NCBI GenBank assembly: GCA_016716675.1
Contig: JADJVG010000002.1
Span: 1 to 64,000, forward strand
Origin: Hyphomicrobium sp.
GTDB taxonomy: Bacteria; Pseudomonadota; Alphaproteobacteria; Rhizobiales; Hyphomicrobiaceae
Direction of reading: 5' to 3'
DNA: 64,000 nucleotides
Part shown: positions 36,480-44,511 of the stretch, piece after piece
How the letters are laid out: each line of letters starts with the position of its first letter
How positions within the stretch are numbered: the first letter of the stretch is position 1
Made by a program: the position numbers and the translations under genes
Notes under the pieces: model-generated
What the model saw: only the letters and a program-made list of their open reading frames with translations
Database searches by the model: none
Told to the model about the DNA's origin: nothing

Positions 36480-37538
36480 CTATGCGTTTTGATAGCGAAG
36501 CAGCGGGCAGGGGCCCGACGCGGCGGCATTAAAGATCTGCGTCAGGCGGGCGGGCGCGTCGTCAAAGGCAATGTCCTCGCTCACCAACGCGTCGAGCCTT
36601 GGATCATCCAGCAGAGCAATAGCCTTTTGCAAACGCTGGCGGTGGGAAATCGTCGAGCGCTGCGCTGGTGCGACGTGGCCGACTTGAGACGAAATGATTT
36701 GCAAGCGGCGGCTGTGGAACGCGCCGCCAAGACGGACGGTTGCAGGCCGCAGGCCATACCAGCTCAATTCGATGACGCGGCCTTCAAACGCGGCGGCGTC
36801 GATGGCGGTTTCGAGGCCCGGGCCCGTCGCCGAAGTATGAATGACGATGCGGTTGTCCTTAGGGAGGTCGCCGGGCATGACAAACGTCAAGCCGAGCGCG
36901 CGTGCGAGGTCAGCCCGGCCCGCGTCGATATCGGTAACAACAACCTCCGTGCCCGCGATCCGCCGTGCGAGGTAGCCGGTCAGCAGGCCGACAACGCCAG
37001 CCCCGACGATTGCCACGCGGTCGCCCGGCTGGGTGCAGGCGTCCCAATGGGCGTTCAGCGCCGTTTCCATGTTGGCGGCCAGCGTCGCGCGGCGCGCCGG
37101 GATGTCGTCCGGCACCACCGCCAGCATGTCTTCGGCCACCTGAAAATGATCCTGGTGGGGATGCAGGCAGAACACGGTTTTACCGAGAAGTTTGTCCGAT
37201 CCTGCGGTTACGACGCCGGTCGCCGAATAGCCGTATTTCACGGGGTAGGGAAACGCGCCGGTCTGGAACGGGGCGCGCATACGTGCCCATTCGCTTTCCG
37301 GCACCTCGCCGTTCGCGACGAGGCGCTCGGTGCCGCGGCTGATGGCGCTGAACTGGGTGGCGACGCGGGCTTCACCGGGGCGGGGTGCTGCAAGGCGCTC
37401 GCTGCGCAGCTCCGCAACACCGGGCTTGACGTACCACAAGCTGCGCGCCACCACGATCTGGCCGAGACTGCGGCGCGCCGCGGACCCGGGTGGGGTCGCA
37501 GGGACAGGCGAACGGGAACCGGCGGGCTTTTCGTGCAT
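36480..37538 (-). CDS. Medium-chain dehydrogenase, BchC-like zinc-type alcohol dehydrogenase family
   Basis: The product is 352 residues. The N-terminal GroES-like domain has F-S-A-I-S-R-G-T-E-R-L-V, the pattern of BchC-like dehydrogenases, where the catalytic-zinc Cys of classical alcohol dehydrogenases is absent. V-K-Y-G-Y-S-A-T-G-V and C-L-H-P-H-Q-D follow. The NAD(P)-binding motif is I-V-G-A-G-V-V-G near 177-184. It is the first gene of a tight minus-strand run with the pterin-synthase-like, GT4 and methyltransferase genes, and is divergent to mdoH with only about 25 bases between starts. A redox step on a pterin-like ring or side chain is inferred. Confidence 0.82.
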   Translation of the reverse strand: MHEKPAGSRSPVPATPPGSAARRSLGQIVVARSLWYVKPGVAELRSERLAAPRPGEARVATQFSAISRGTERLVANGEVPESEWARMRAPFQTGAFPYPVKYGYSATGVVTAGSDKLLGKTVFCLHPHQDHFQVAEDMLAVVPDDIPARRATLAANMETALNAHWDACTQPGDRVAIVGAGVVGLLTGYLARRIAGTEVVVTDIDAGRADLARALGLTFVMPGDLPKDNRIVIHTSATGPGLETAIDAAAFEGRVIELSWYGLRPATVRLGGAFHSRRLQIISSQVGHVAPAQRSTISHRQRLQKAIALLDDPRLDALVSEDIAFDDAPARLTQIFNAAASGPCPLLRYQNA

Positions 37539-37562
37539 AGCGGGATCGATTTGACCAAAACG

Positions 37563-39395
37563 ATGAGCGAGCGGACCGACAAAGTAGAGCCACCCGTTTC
37601 CGGACAGCCGGCAGGTGCCGACGGTCCGTTGAACACCACAAGCCTTAGCTCACCCGCCGGGCTTCAGGCAAACGCCACGCTTAACGGCCGGCGGCTTGCG
37701 GTCCTAAGTGTTAATCTGGTCACGTGGGGCTTGCTGCTGGCGTCGTTTGCTTCGCTGCTTTCGGTGGGCGGGTGGACGTGGGTGGACCGCATCCTGTTCG
37801 TCTGCTTCGTTTTCGGCACGCCGTGGTCGGTGCTGGGCTTCTGGAATGCCATGATCGGCCTTTGGTTACTGGCAGGCGGCAAGGCGCGGCTGGCGGACGT
37901 CGCTCCCTTCCTGGCGGCAGCGGACGGTAAGGAGCCGCTGGCGATCCGCACCGCCGTTCTGATGACGCTGCGCAACGAAGACCCAACGCGGGCGATCCTG
38001 CGCCTGAAGACCGTCAAAGCCAGCCTCGACGCCACCGGTGAGGGGCAGGCCTTCTCCTATTTCATCCTGAGCGATACCAGTCGCGACGATGTGGCGGCCG
38101 ACGAGCAGGCGATCATCGCAGCGTGGCGCGCGGCTGACCCAGATGGCGCGCGCATCGTTTATCGGCGGCGCACGGATAATGCCGGGTTCAAGGCCGGTAA
38201 CGTCCGCGACTTCTGCATGCGCTGGGGGCAGGACTTCGAACTCATGTTGCCGCTCGATGCCGATAGCTTGATGACCGGCGCCGCGATTGTCCGCCTCGTG
38301 CGCATTATGCAAACCCATCCGCGCATCGGGATCTTGCAAAGCCTCGTCGTCGGCACGCCATCATCGTCGGCGTTTGCACGTATTTTCCAGTTTGGCATGC
38401 GCCACGGCATGCGGGCCTACACCATGGGACAAGCCTGGTGGGTCGGTGATTGCGGCCCCTATTGGGGGCATAACGCGCTCGTTCGCATCGCGCCGTTCGT
38501 CGAACACTGCGATCTTCCGGTTTTGCCGGGCAGGCCGCCGCTTGGCGGCCATGTGCTGTCGCACGATCAGGTCGAAGCGACATTAATGCGCCGCGCCGGG
38601 TTCGAGGTGCGCGTGATGCCTGTTGAAGATGGGTCGTACGAAGATAATCCGCCCGATGCTTTGGTCTTTATCGGTCGTGACGTGCGCTGGTGCCAGGGCA
38701 ATATGCAGTATCTGAAGTTGCTGGATCTGCCAGACTTAAAGCCGATCAGCCGGTTTCAGTTGCTGTGGGCGATTCTGATGTTCGTTGGCATTCCGGCCTG
38801 GACACTGATGATCGCGCTGCTGCCGTTGGCCGCGCTTGATGCGCAGGCACAGGCAGATTTTCCGGTTACGTCGGCGAAGCTGCTGTATGGCGTTTTCCTG
38901 GAGATGTACCTCAGCCCGAAAATAGCGGGCCTGATTGATGCCGCAACGACGACCGGCGAAATACGCCGCTTTGGCGGTGCTCTGCGGTTTAGCGTCAGCG
39001 CGGTGATCGAGATCGTGTTCTCATTCCTGCAAGGTGCGGTGACGACCATCCGCACGTCGCTGTTCATGCTCGGTCTGCCGTTCGGCCGCTCTATCATCTG
39101 GAGTGGGCAGAAGCGCGATAGCGATGGTGTCTCATGGCGTGAGGCGTTTGCCGCGCTCTGGCCGCAACTCGTGTTTGGGCTGGCTGTTTGCGGCGCGCTG
39201 CTCGCGATCTCGCCTACCGTTCTGCTGTGGAGCCTGCCGCTGACGGCCGGCTATCTGCTCGCCATTCCGTTTACGGTTGTCACCGCTTATCCGCCGCTTG
39301 GCCGGTTTATGCGCCGGCACGGCATTGCCGGTATTCCGGAAGATTTTGCGCCGCCGCCCGAGATCTTGGCCGTCGAAAAAGCAGGTGGGTACTGA
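37563..39395 (+). CDS. mdoH: Glucans biosynthesis glucosyltransferase (MdoH/OpgH)
   Basis: About 610 residues from the ATG at 37563; the frame is open for about 1 kb upstream, but that part is antisense to the dehydrogenase and not protein-like. Two helices lie near residues 45-105. The GT2 core includes L-P-L-D-A-D-S with the metal-binding aspartates, G-D-C-G-P-Y-W-G-H-N-A and R-D-V-R-W-C-Q-G-N, the acceptor motif. Several C-terminal helices follow. It builds the beta-1,2 glucan backbone of osmoregulated periplasmic glucans. It is shorter than the roughly 850-residue E. coli enzyme. No mdoG is nearby. Confidence 0.9.
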   Translation: MSERTDKVEPPVSGQPAGADGPLNTTSLSSPAGLQANATLNGRRLAVLSVNLVTWGLLLASFASLLSVGGWTWVDRILFVCFVFGTPWSVLGFWNAMIGLWLLAGGKARLADVAPFLAAADGKEPLAIRTAVLMTLRNEDPTRAILRLKTVKASLDATGEGQAFSYFILSDTSRDDVAADEQAIIAAWRAADPDGARIVYRRRTDNAGFKAGNVRDFCMRWGQDFELMLPLDADSLMTGAAIVRLVRIMQTHPRIGILQSLVVGTPSSSAFARIFQFGMRHGMRAYTMGQAWWVGDCGPYWGHNALVRIAPFVEHCDLPVLPGRPPLGGHVLSHDQVEATLMRRAGFEVRVMPVEDGSYEDNPPDALVFIGRDVRWCQGNMQYLKLLDLPDLKPISRFQLLWAILMFVGIPAWTLMIALLPLAALDAQAQADFPVTSAKLLYGVFLEMYLSPKIAGLIDAATTTGEIRRFGGALRFSVSAVIEIVFSFLQGAVTTIRTSLFMLGLPFGRSIIWSGQKRDSDGVSWREAFAALWPQLVFGLAVCGALLAISPTVLLWSLPLTAGYLLAIPFTVVTAYPPLGRFMRRHGIAGIPEDFAPPPEILAVEKAGGY

Positions 39396-39396
39396 G

Positions 39397-40146
39397 ATGG
39401 CATCGGTTGCTTTGCAAGGCGTGTGGCGGTCGTTGCGCGTCTACCATGGCGCTGAGGCGCCGCGCGTCGCGATGGATGCGCTGTACGCGCGTTTCATAAA
39501 GCCTGGCGATCTAGCGTTCGACATCGGCGCGCATGTGGGTGATCGCGTATCGTCGTTCCGCAGATTGGGCGCGCGTGTGGTGGCCCTTGAGCCGCAGCCG
39601 CTTTTGCAGCGCGCGCTGCATCTGATCCATGGGCGCGATCCGGCCGTCATCCTCGTGCCTGCCGCCGTCGCGGCCGAGCGCGGCCTTTCCACGCTGCACG
39701 TCAACACGCGCAACCCCACGGTCTCGACGCTTTCGAGTGCGTTCTTGGTCGAAGCCGATGGCGCTGAAGGGTGGCAGGGCCAGTCGTGGGATACGACTTT
39801 GACGGTACCGGTGGTGACGCTCGACCGGCTGATCGCGACGTTCGGCCCGCCGGCGTTCATTAAGATCGATATTGAAGGCTATGAGGACGAAGCCTTACGT
39901 GGCCTCACGCAACCGGTCCCCGCCTTATCGTTTGAATTCACGACAATTGCCCGAGATGTGGCGCAGCGTTGCCTTGAAATGCTCATGAGCCTTGGCGACT
40001 ATCGCTTCGATGTGGCATTGGGGGAGAGCCAGACGCTCACGTTCGGGCGCTGGATCACTGCCGCCGAGATGTCGAAATATCTGGAGCTTTTGCCGCACGC
40101 TGCCAACTCCGGCGACGTCTATGCGGTACTGTCTCCGAATGCGTAA
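39397..40146 (+). CDS. FkbM family methyltransferase
   Basis: About 249 residues from the ATG at 39397, one base after the mdoH stop. The SAM-binding motif is F-D-I-G-A-H-V-G-D-R-V, E-P-Q-P follows strand 2, and the FkbM signature F-I-K-I-D-I-E-G-Y-E-D-E-A-L-R-G-L lies near residue 155. FkbM proteins O-methylate sugars and other small acceptors. Translational coupling to mdoH suggests it may modify periplasmic glucan, which would be unusual; this is inference. Confidence 0.87.
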   Translation: MASVALQGVWRSLRVYHGAEAPRVAMDALYARFIKPGDLAFDIGAHVGDRVSSFRRLGARVVALEPQPLLQRALHLIHGRDPAVILVPAAVAAERGLSTLHVNTRNPTVSTLSSAFLVEADGAEGWQGQSWDTTLTVPVVTLDRLIATFGPPAFIKIDIEGYEDEALRGLTQPVPALSFEFTTIARDVAQRCLEMLMSLGDYRFDVALGESQTLTFGRWITAAEMSKYLELLPHAANSGDVYAVLSPNA

Positions 40147-40180
40147 CCTGAACCTCTCAAAAATCAATCTGGAGATCTCA

Positions 40181-41201
40181 ATGCGATCAGCGCACAGTTT
40201 CGCAACCGCACTTCGCGTTAGCCTGGGGTTCGGCCTTTGGCTGGCCCTTTCGTCCGGTGCGATGTCGGCATCTCTCGATGGTCTGGCGGTTGACGTCAAA
40301 AATGAAAGCGAGCAGGTGCTGTGCGCCGAGAAGGATAACGTCGCGGTATCGTTCCAGAACAAGGACGTCCGGTCGTTTCGCATCGAGGCGGCGCATCCGG
40401 TGTATCTGTCGGCGGGTATGCGTGACAATTTCGAAGCCGATTGGACGGCTTGCGATATGAGCGCCGATCCGTCCTACGCGGCACCCGGCCAGCCGCGCAA
40501 AGTAACGCTCTACGAAGAAACCGATTTGTGGGTCGTCGGTTATGCGTTTCCGGCGTTCTGGCGGCCATCGTCTGCCACCGTGCGCATTGGCGATCGCGTC
40601 GAAAAGGGCCTCCATTTGCTGCAAGTCTGGGTGCTGCGCACGGATGGCGCCGAGGAGGTGCTCGTGCTCTATCCGCAAGACGGCTACTGGCGCCCACGGC
40701 CGATGACGCCGCCGAACATGCGCAACACGGGTTACGGCTCGTCGTTCCTTGTCGGCCCGATCGATTACGATGAGCGTCCGCACGTTAAAATCAAGGAAGT
40801 CGCGTTCGACCCGAAGACGCGGACCTTCACGCTGGATTTCGAAAAGGGCGGCTCGGCAACGGTGCGCATGGCGAAGGTCGATACCAACCGCCTGGCGCTT
40901 GATGTTGCCTTCGATAAGGGCATCAATGATGGGCCGTTCGCGATGATGCGCTCGATGTATGTGACCGAGTTCAACAACGACGTCGCCCGCATCGCCGTGC
41001 GCGAAGCCGGCGCGAAAAGCTGGCGCGAGGACAACATCATGAAGTTCGATAAGGCGAAAGCGACCGACATCTGGATGGGGCGACTTTCGCCATCGCAGCA
41101 ACACGTCGTCACCCGATGTGGTGTTCAACAGCTTCTCTGACGGCCCCTACCCGAAGCGCCCGAAGAACGAGCCGCCGCCGACCATCGAGCCGAAGAAATA
41201 G
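40181..41201 (+). CDS. Secreted protein of unknown function after mdoH-fkbM, with a 3'-terminal frameshift
   Basis: The ATG at 40181 follows GGAGA. A signal peptide (about residues 1-30, cleavage near M-S-A) precedes a beta-rich domain of about 290 residues; I do not recognise it. As written the frame stops at 41140 with an odd tail. Removing one G from the run at 41077-41080 gives instead W-M-G-D-F-R-H-R-S-N-T-S-S-P-D, then a Pro/Lys-rich end and a TAG at 41199-41201, 7 bases from the convergent stop. A single-base insertion or sequencing error is likely. Its place after mdoH suggests a role in periplasmic glucan or envelope biology. Confidence 0.62.
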
Positions 41202-41208
41202 GAGACGC

Positions 41209-42150
41209 CTACCAGGTCAATTCGATCATCGCGCCGACGGCGGTCGGCGTGCCGGGTGGGAACAGCGCGGCGAGCTTGGCTTGTGAAAGCCGCTCGCCGT
41301 CCATGGCGTCGTGGCGGTGAATGCCAGACGCAACGAACAGCGCGTCGCAGCCGAAGTTTTCAGCACCCTTCAGATCGGTGCGGATCGAGTCACCGATGAC
41401 CAGCGCCTTTTTGCGCGACACGTTGGCGTCCCGCAGTGCTTCGGACCTATGGTGCGCCGTCTCATAAGCGCTGAGGTGCGGTTTGCCGGCCCAGAACACC
41501 GCTCCACCCATATGCTGGTAGATGTCGGCAATCGCGCCCGCGCAGTAGAGGATCGTGCCGCCGACATCGACGATCAGATCGGGATTGGCACACACGAACG
41601 GCAAGCCGCGCTCAAGGGCGCGCTCAAGCATCGGCCGGTAATCCTCCGGCGTCTCGTTGCGATCGTCATTGAGGCCGGTGCAGATGATGGCTTGCGCCGA
41701 TTCAAGATCGACGGACTGGGCGTCGAGAGCTTTGAACATCGCTTGGTCGCGATCCTGCGGTCCAATGCAGTAGAGCTTTGTGAACGCGCGCTCGTTGATA
41801 TGCGTCAGCGCGATGTCGCCCGATGAAACGATGTCATCCCAAGCGTTGCGCGGTACATGACGCGAGGCCAGCAGATCGGCAACGCGCTTCTTCGGCACCG
41901 GAGCGTTTGAGACCAGAATGACGGTGCCGCCTTCATCGCGAAACCGCGTCAGCGCAGCGCACGCACCCTCGAACGCGGTGAGGCCGTTGTGCACGACACC
42001 CCACACATCGCAGAACAGAACGTCGTAGCGGCTGAGAAGTTCGCCGGCATACTCCAACACCGGCGGTGCGCAGTGGGTGCCGCGATCATGCGATTGTTTG
42101 GACACGGGGTTCCGGTCAAGAAAGTGCTGGCTCCAGGTTTTGACCTGCAT
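41209..42150 (-). CDS. TIGR01459-type HAD hydrolase (NagD-like sugar or nitrophenyl phosphatase family)
   Basis: The product is 313 residues. HAD motif I is F-C-D-V-W-G-V-V-H-N-G (nucleophile D48 from this start), motif II V-S-N-A-P, and motifs III/IV A-G-K-P-H and V-I-G-D-S-I-R-T-D-L-K-G-A. Replacement of the second motif-I aspartate region by W-G-V is normal in the TIGR01459 group of alphaproteobacteria. The physiological substrate is unknown. The first 30 residues are poorly conserved-looking, so the true start may be about 30 codons inside. Confidence 0.9.
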   Translation of the reverse strand: MQVKTWSQHFLDRNPVSKQSHDRGTHCAPPVLEYAGELLSRYDVLFCDVWGVVHNGLTAFEGACAALTRFRDEGGTVILVSNAPVPKKRVADLLASRHVPRNAWDDIVSSGDIALTHINERAFTKLYCIGPQDRDQAMFKALDAQSVDLESAQAIICTGLNDDRNETPEDYRPMLERALERGLPFVCANPDLIVDVGGTILYCAGAIADIYQHMGGAVFWAGKPHLSAYETAHHRSEALRDANVSRKKALVIGDSIRTDLKGAENFGCDALFVASGIHRHDAMDGERLSQAKLAALFPPGTPTAVGAMIELTW

Positions 42151-42390
42151 CCCCTGATTGCAAAATCGGGGTCGAGAACCAGCGTTGAAGATACTGCAGG
42201 GGAATACATGCGGAAAACAGGGGTTTCAAGTGCTAAAACCGCCCGCCAGCGCTAGCGCGCGAAGCCGTGATGAATGGCGTAGAACGCTACAACCGAACGC
42301 ATCTCGCCAGTGGGCAGAGTAGGCGCACGCTCTGATCTTGATCGCGATTTCGCGTGCCCTGGATGGGGTGGTCGAAACCCTTGCTCGGTT

Positions 42391-43476
42391 CTAGCTCGCT
42401 TGCGGCTTGCCAATTGTCGCACTGAGCAAACGCAGCAGCATATGCGCCAAGCCAAAGAGTGTGGTGACCCAGGCAACAAGCGCGCAATACAAGAAGAACT
42501 GGGGAATCGCGGAGAGGAAATCCAGCGATAGCGCATGGTTCATCTGAAACGTGCTGGCAGAGTACATGCCGAGCGGGAAGACCGCGCCCCAATACAGAGG
42601 ATCGTAACGCATCGGGAACCGCTTGTAGACGTGGCGCCACAAGGCCAGCACCACCAGCATCGGTATCCACCACGTCCCCGTTGCCCAGAAGAAGACGGTG
42701 AACCCCTTCAGAAACGGCAGCAGTGACAGCAGGAATGGCGCTTCCGGAGCATTGATGATGAGCAGCGACCCGGCAAGCGTCGAGATCGCCATGGCACCCA
42801 TGTTGATCCAGTAGGGCGGCGAGAGGTCAGCGGGCGAGAACGTGAAGAACGAATAGCGATAGAAGATCAGCGACATCAGCCAGATGTACAGCATCCCGCC
42901 CCACAACCACATCGACAGGGCTAAGAAGTTCATTTCGAGTTTGTAGGGCTGTTCGAGTTGAGTTGCGAGCAGCGCGCTCAAGACGGCGATCGACTGTGTC
43001 GCAACCACGGCCAACAGCCATCCACCGTTGATGCCTTCGTCAAGTTGCGGCTTCTGCTCCTTGACCGTCAACACGGCGAAGATCGTATATGTCAAACAGA
43101 ACCAAAGCGTGATGGCCAAGACCCATAGACACGTGCCCCAGAAAAAACTGCCAGTAAGAATGACGCACTGGCTGCCGAGCACGCCGGTCGCTGCGACCAT
43201 CGAGAAAAATCCTGGCCCGCTGATATGAGCGACAAGTTCGCTGATCAGTCGCTTCGGGTAAAGGTACAGTCGCAGTGCGGTCAGCAGCCAGAGGACCACA
43301 TAGGCGGCAATGTTGAGTAGGAACAGGACGTGGGCGATTGTGGGCCTGTCGAGCATGTGGGCTGCCAGGGAGACGATGCCTGTCGCCATGACCATGCCGA
43401 AGTTCGGCGCCGAGAAGTCCGCGAGGCCAATCAGCTTCGGCTCGGGATGTTGAGGCCGCTCATCGATAACTTCCAT
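42391..43476 (-). CDS. TDT-family transporter/anion channel (TehA/SLAC1-like)
   Basis: About 361 residues from the ATG at 43476, which has GAGGA 9 bases upstream; the frame could extend to 43542. Ten helices are evident. The first helix region A-P-N-F-G-M-V-M-A-T-G-I-V-S-L-A and the later Y-W-I-N-M-G-A-M-A-I-S-T, W-A-T-G-T-W-W-I-P and Y-W-G-A-V-F-P-L-G-M-Y are family hallmarks. TehA/SLAC1 proteins conduct anions; others export sulphite or take up C4-dicarboxylates. It is the last chromosomal gene before the island's left repeat. Confidence 0.88.
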   Translation of the reverse strand: MEVIDERPQHPEPKLIGLADFSAPNFGMVMATGIVSLAAHMLDRPTIAHVLFLLNIAAYVVLWLLTALRLYLYPKRLISELVAHISGPGFFSMVAATGVLGSQCVILTGSFFWGTCLWVLAITLWFCLTYTIFAVLTVKEQKPQLDEGINGGWLLAVVATQSIAVLSALLATQLEQPYKLEMNFLALSMWLWGGMLYIWLMSLIFYRYSFFTFSPADLSPPYWINMGAMAISTLAGSLLIINAPEAPFLLSLLPFLKGFTVFFWATGTWWIPMLVVLALWRHVYKRFPMRYDPLYWGAVFPLGMYSASTFQMNHALSLDFLSAIPQFFLYCALVAWVTTLFGLAHMLLRLLSATIGKPQAS

Positions 43477-43596
43477 CCCGCTCATTCCTCGCTTAGAGGC
43501 ATCACGCTTCGCCGGTATTTGTGAATGCGCTGTCCAGGTCAAACGGGCCGCCGCGCGGTCCGGATTTCATTGTGTTGCTGTTATCGCCAGAGTGGC

Positions 43597-43717
43597 GCAC
43601 CCCATGCCGAGCCGTAATCAATCGGTCTTTACGCCCAACGGTGGCGCGATGAGCATGACGCTCGAAAATTTAATATGTAACGCGAAAATGGTGCCGGCTG
43701 CAGGATTTGAACCTGCG
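43597..43717 (+). repeat. Left direct repeat of the island (attL-like), containing a tRNA-Thr 3' fragment
   Basis: These 121 bases match 59972-60093 in the same orientation with six substitutions and one indel (about 94% identity). The last 28 or so bases (43690-43717) are the CCA end, acceptor strand and T-arm of tRNA-Thr on the minus strand. The next bases resemble the anticodon stem only weakly, so no functional tRNA exists here. The rest of the repeat is the tRNA's 3' flank. This is the arrangement left by integration at a tRNA 3' end. Confidence 0.85.
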
Positions 43718-43817
43718 CCCCTTGATTGCATATGGTAGTCTATTTTGATTTATGTCGCGTTTCAGAAACTTTTGGATTCGGCATTTTGGTATTCTTCCTA
43801 GTTTGTTTCTTTAAAGT

Positions 43818-44102
43818 TCATGGCACTTGGCACCTTGGTACGACTGTACCACCAACGCACCTGATGACACAGAAAAAGTGACGGAAAGCATCGCGCTTCA
43901 GAATAATCGCCGACCCTTTGCTGGCAAAAAGTTGCCCACTGCTAACACTCGAACCTGCACTTGGTAATGTTAGCATCGCAGAGTATTCGATCATCTGCCC
44001 GCGGCGGAGCTGCAGCATGACGATACCCCTGCCTTCCCTATCGACGCCATGCACCTGGAACACGTTCTTAGTGAGATCCAAACCGATCGTGGCAATCTGC
44101 AT
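43818..44102 (-). pseudogene. IS110-family transposase, N-terminal fragment
   Basis: The minus-strand translation begins I-G-L-D-L-T-K-N-V-F-Q-V-H-G-V-D, then G-R-G-I-V-M-L-Q-L-R-R-G-Q-M. This is the start of the DEDD-type IS110 transposase, with the first catalytic aspartate in L-D-L. After about 45 residues the resemblance is lost and the rest of the roughly 340-residue enzyme is missing. It is a remnant near the island's left edge. Confidence 0.72.
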
Positions 44103-44166
44103 GCAGATGATCGCCTCATGTGGTTCGTTCTCCAGCGATCACGCTTAGGCACATTCGATGCCGGGA

Positions 44167-44330
44167 GCGGGCGTCGTCCACCTCATCAACAACTACGCCA
44201 GCCACCTCAAACGCTGTATGCGCTGCTTCAATGGCGTCGCCACCAAATAACTCGACAGCTATGTCGGATGGTGGCGCATGATCGCCCCACGATCAACCGT
44301 ATGTTCGCCGTTGCACTAGGCTATGCCACC
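44167..44330 (+). pseudogene. Decayed transposase C-terminal fragment
   Basis: The translation reads H-L-I-N-N-Y-A-S-H-L-K-R-C-M-R-C-F-N-G-V-A-T-K, then an in-frame TAA where a tyrosine codon would be expected, then L-D-S-Y-V-G-W-W-R-M. From memory this resembles the end of an insertion-sequence transposase (F-N-G-V-A-T-K-Y-L-D-x-Y). The family was not pinned down. It lies next to the IS110 fragment, so the left arm contains at least two IS scars. Confidence 0.45.
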
Positions 44331-44511
44331 ACATGATTTGCGAGCAGCGCCCCCGGACCTGCCTCAATTATAACGAGATCTGCCACGCCAAATGCATATC
44401 GCTTTACGCCAGTCCTGGGGCGGTGTAGCAAGCTTGTGCTCGTGGGGTAGAAAGCTTGTCTCTCGGTTCCAGAGTATAGAATTGACGGTCATTCGTAGAC
44501 CACTTTGACCA

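Noticed and set aside
36489..37562. Upstream extension of the mdoH frame by more than 350 codons
   Set aside because: The extension is antisense to the BchC-like dehydrogenase and not protein-like; MdoH homology begins after the ATG at 37563.
43690..43735. Second functional tRNA-Thr at the left repeat
   Set aside because: Only the 3' arm is preserved; the anticodon stem is degraded and the D-arm and 5' acceptor strand are missing.
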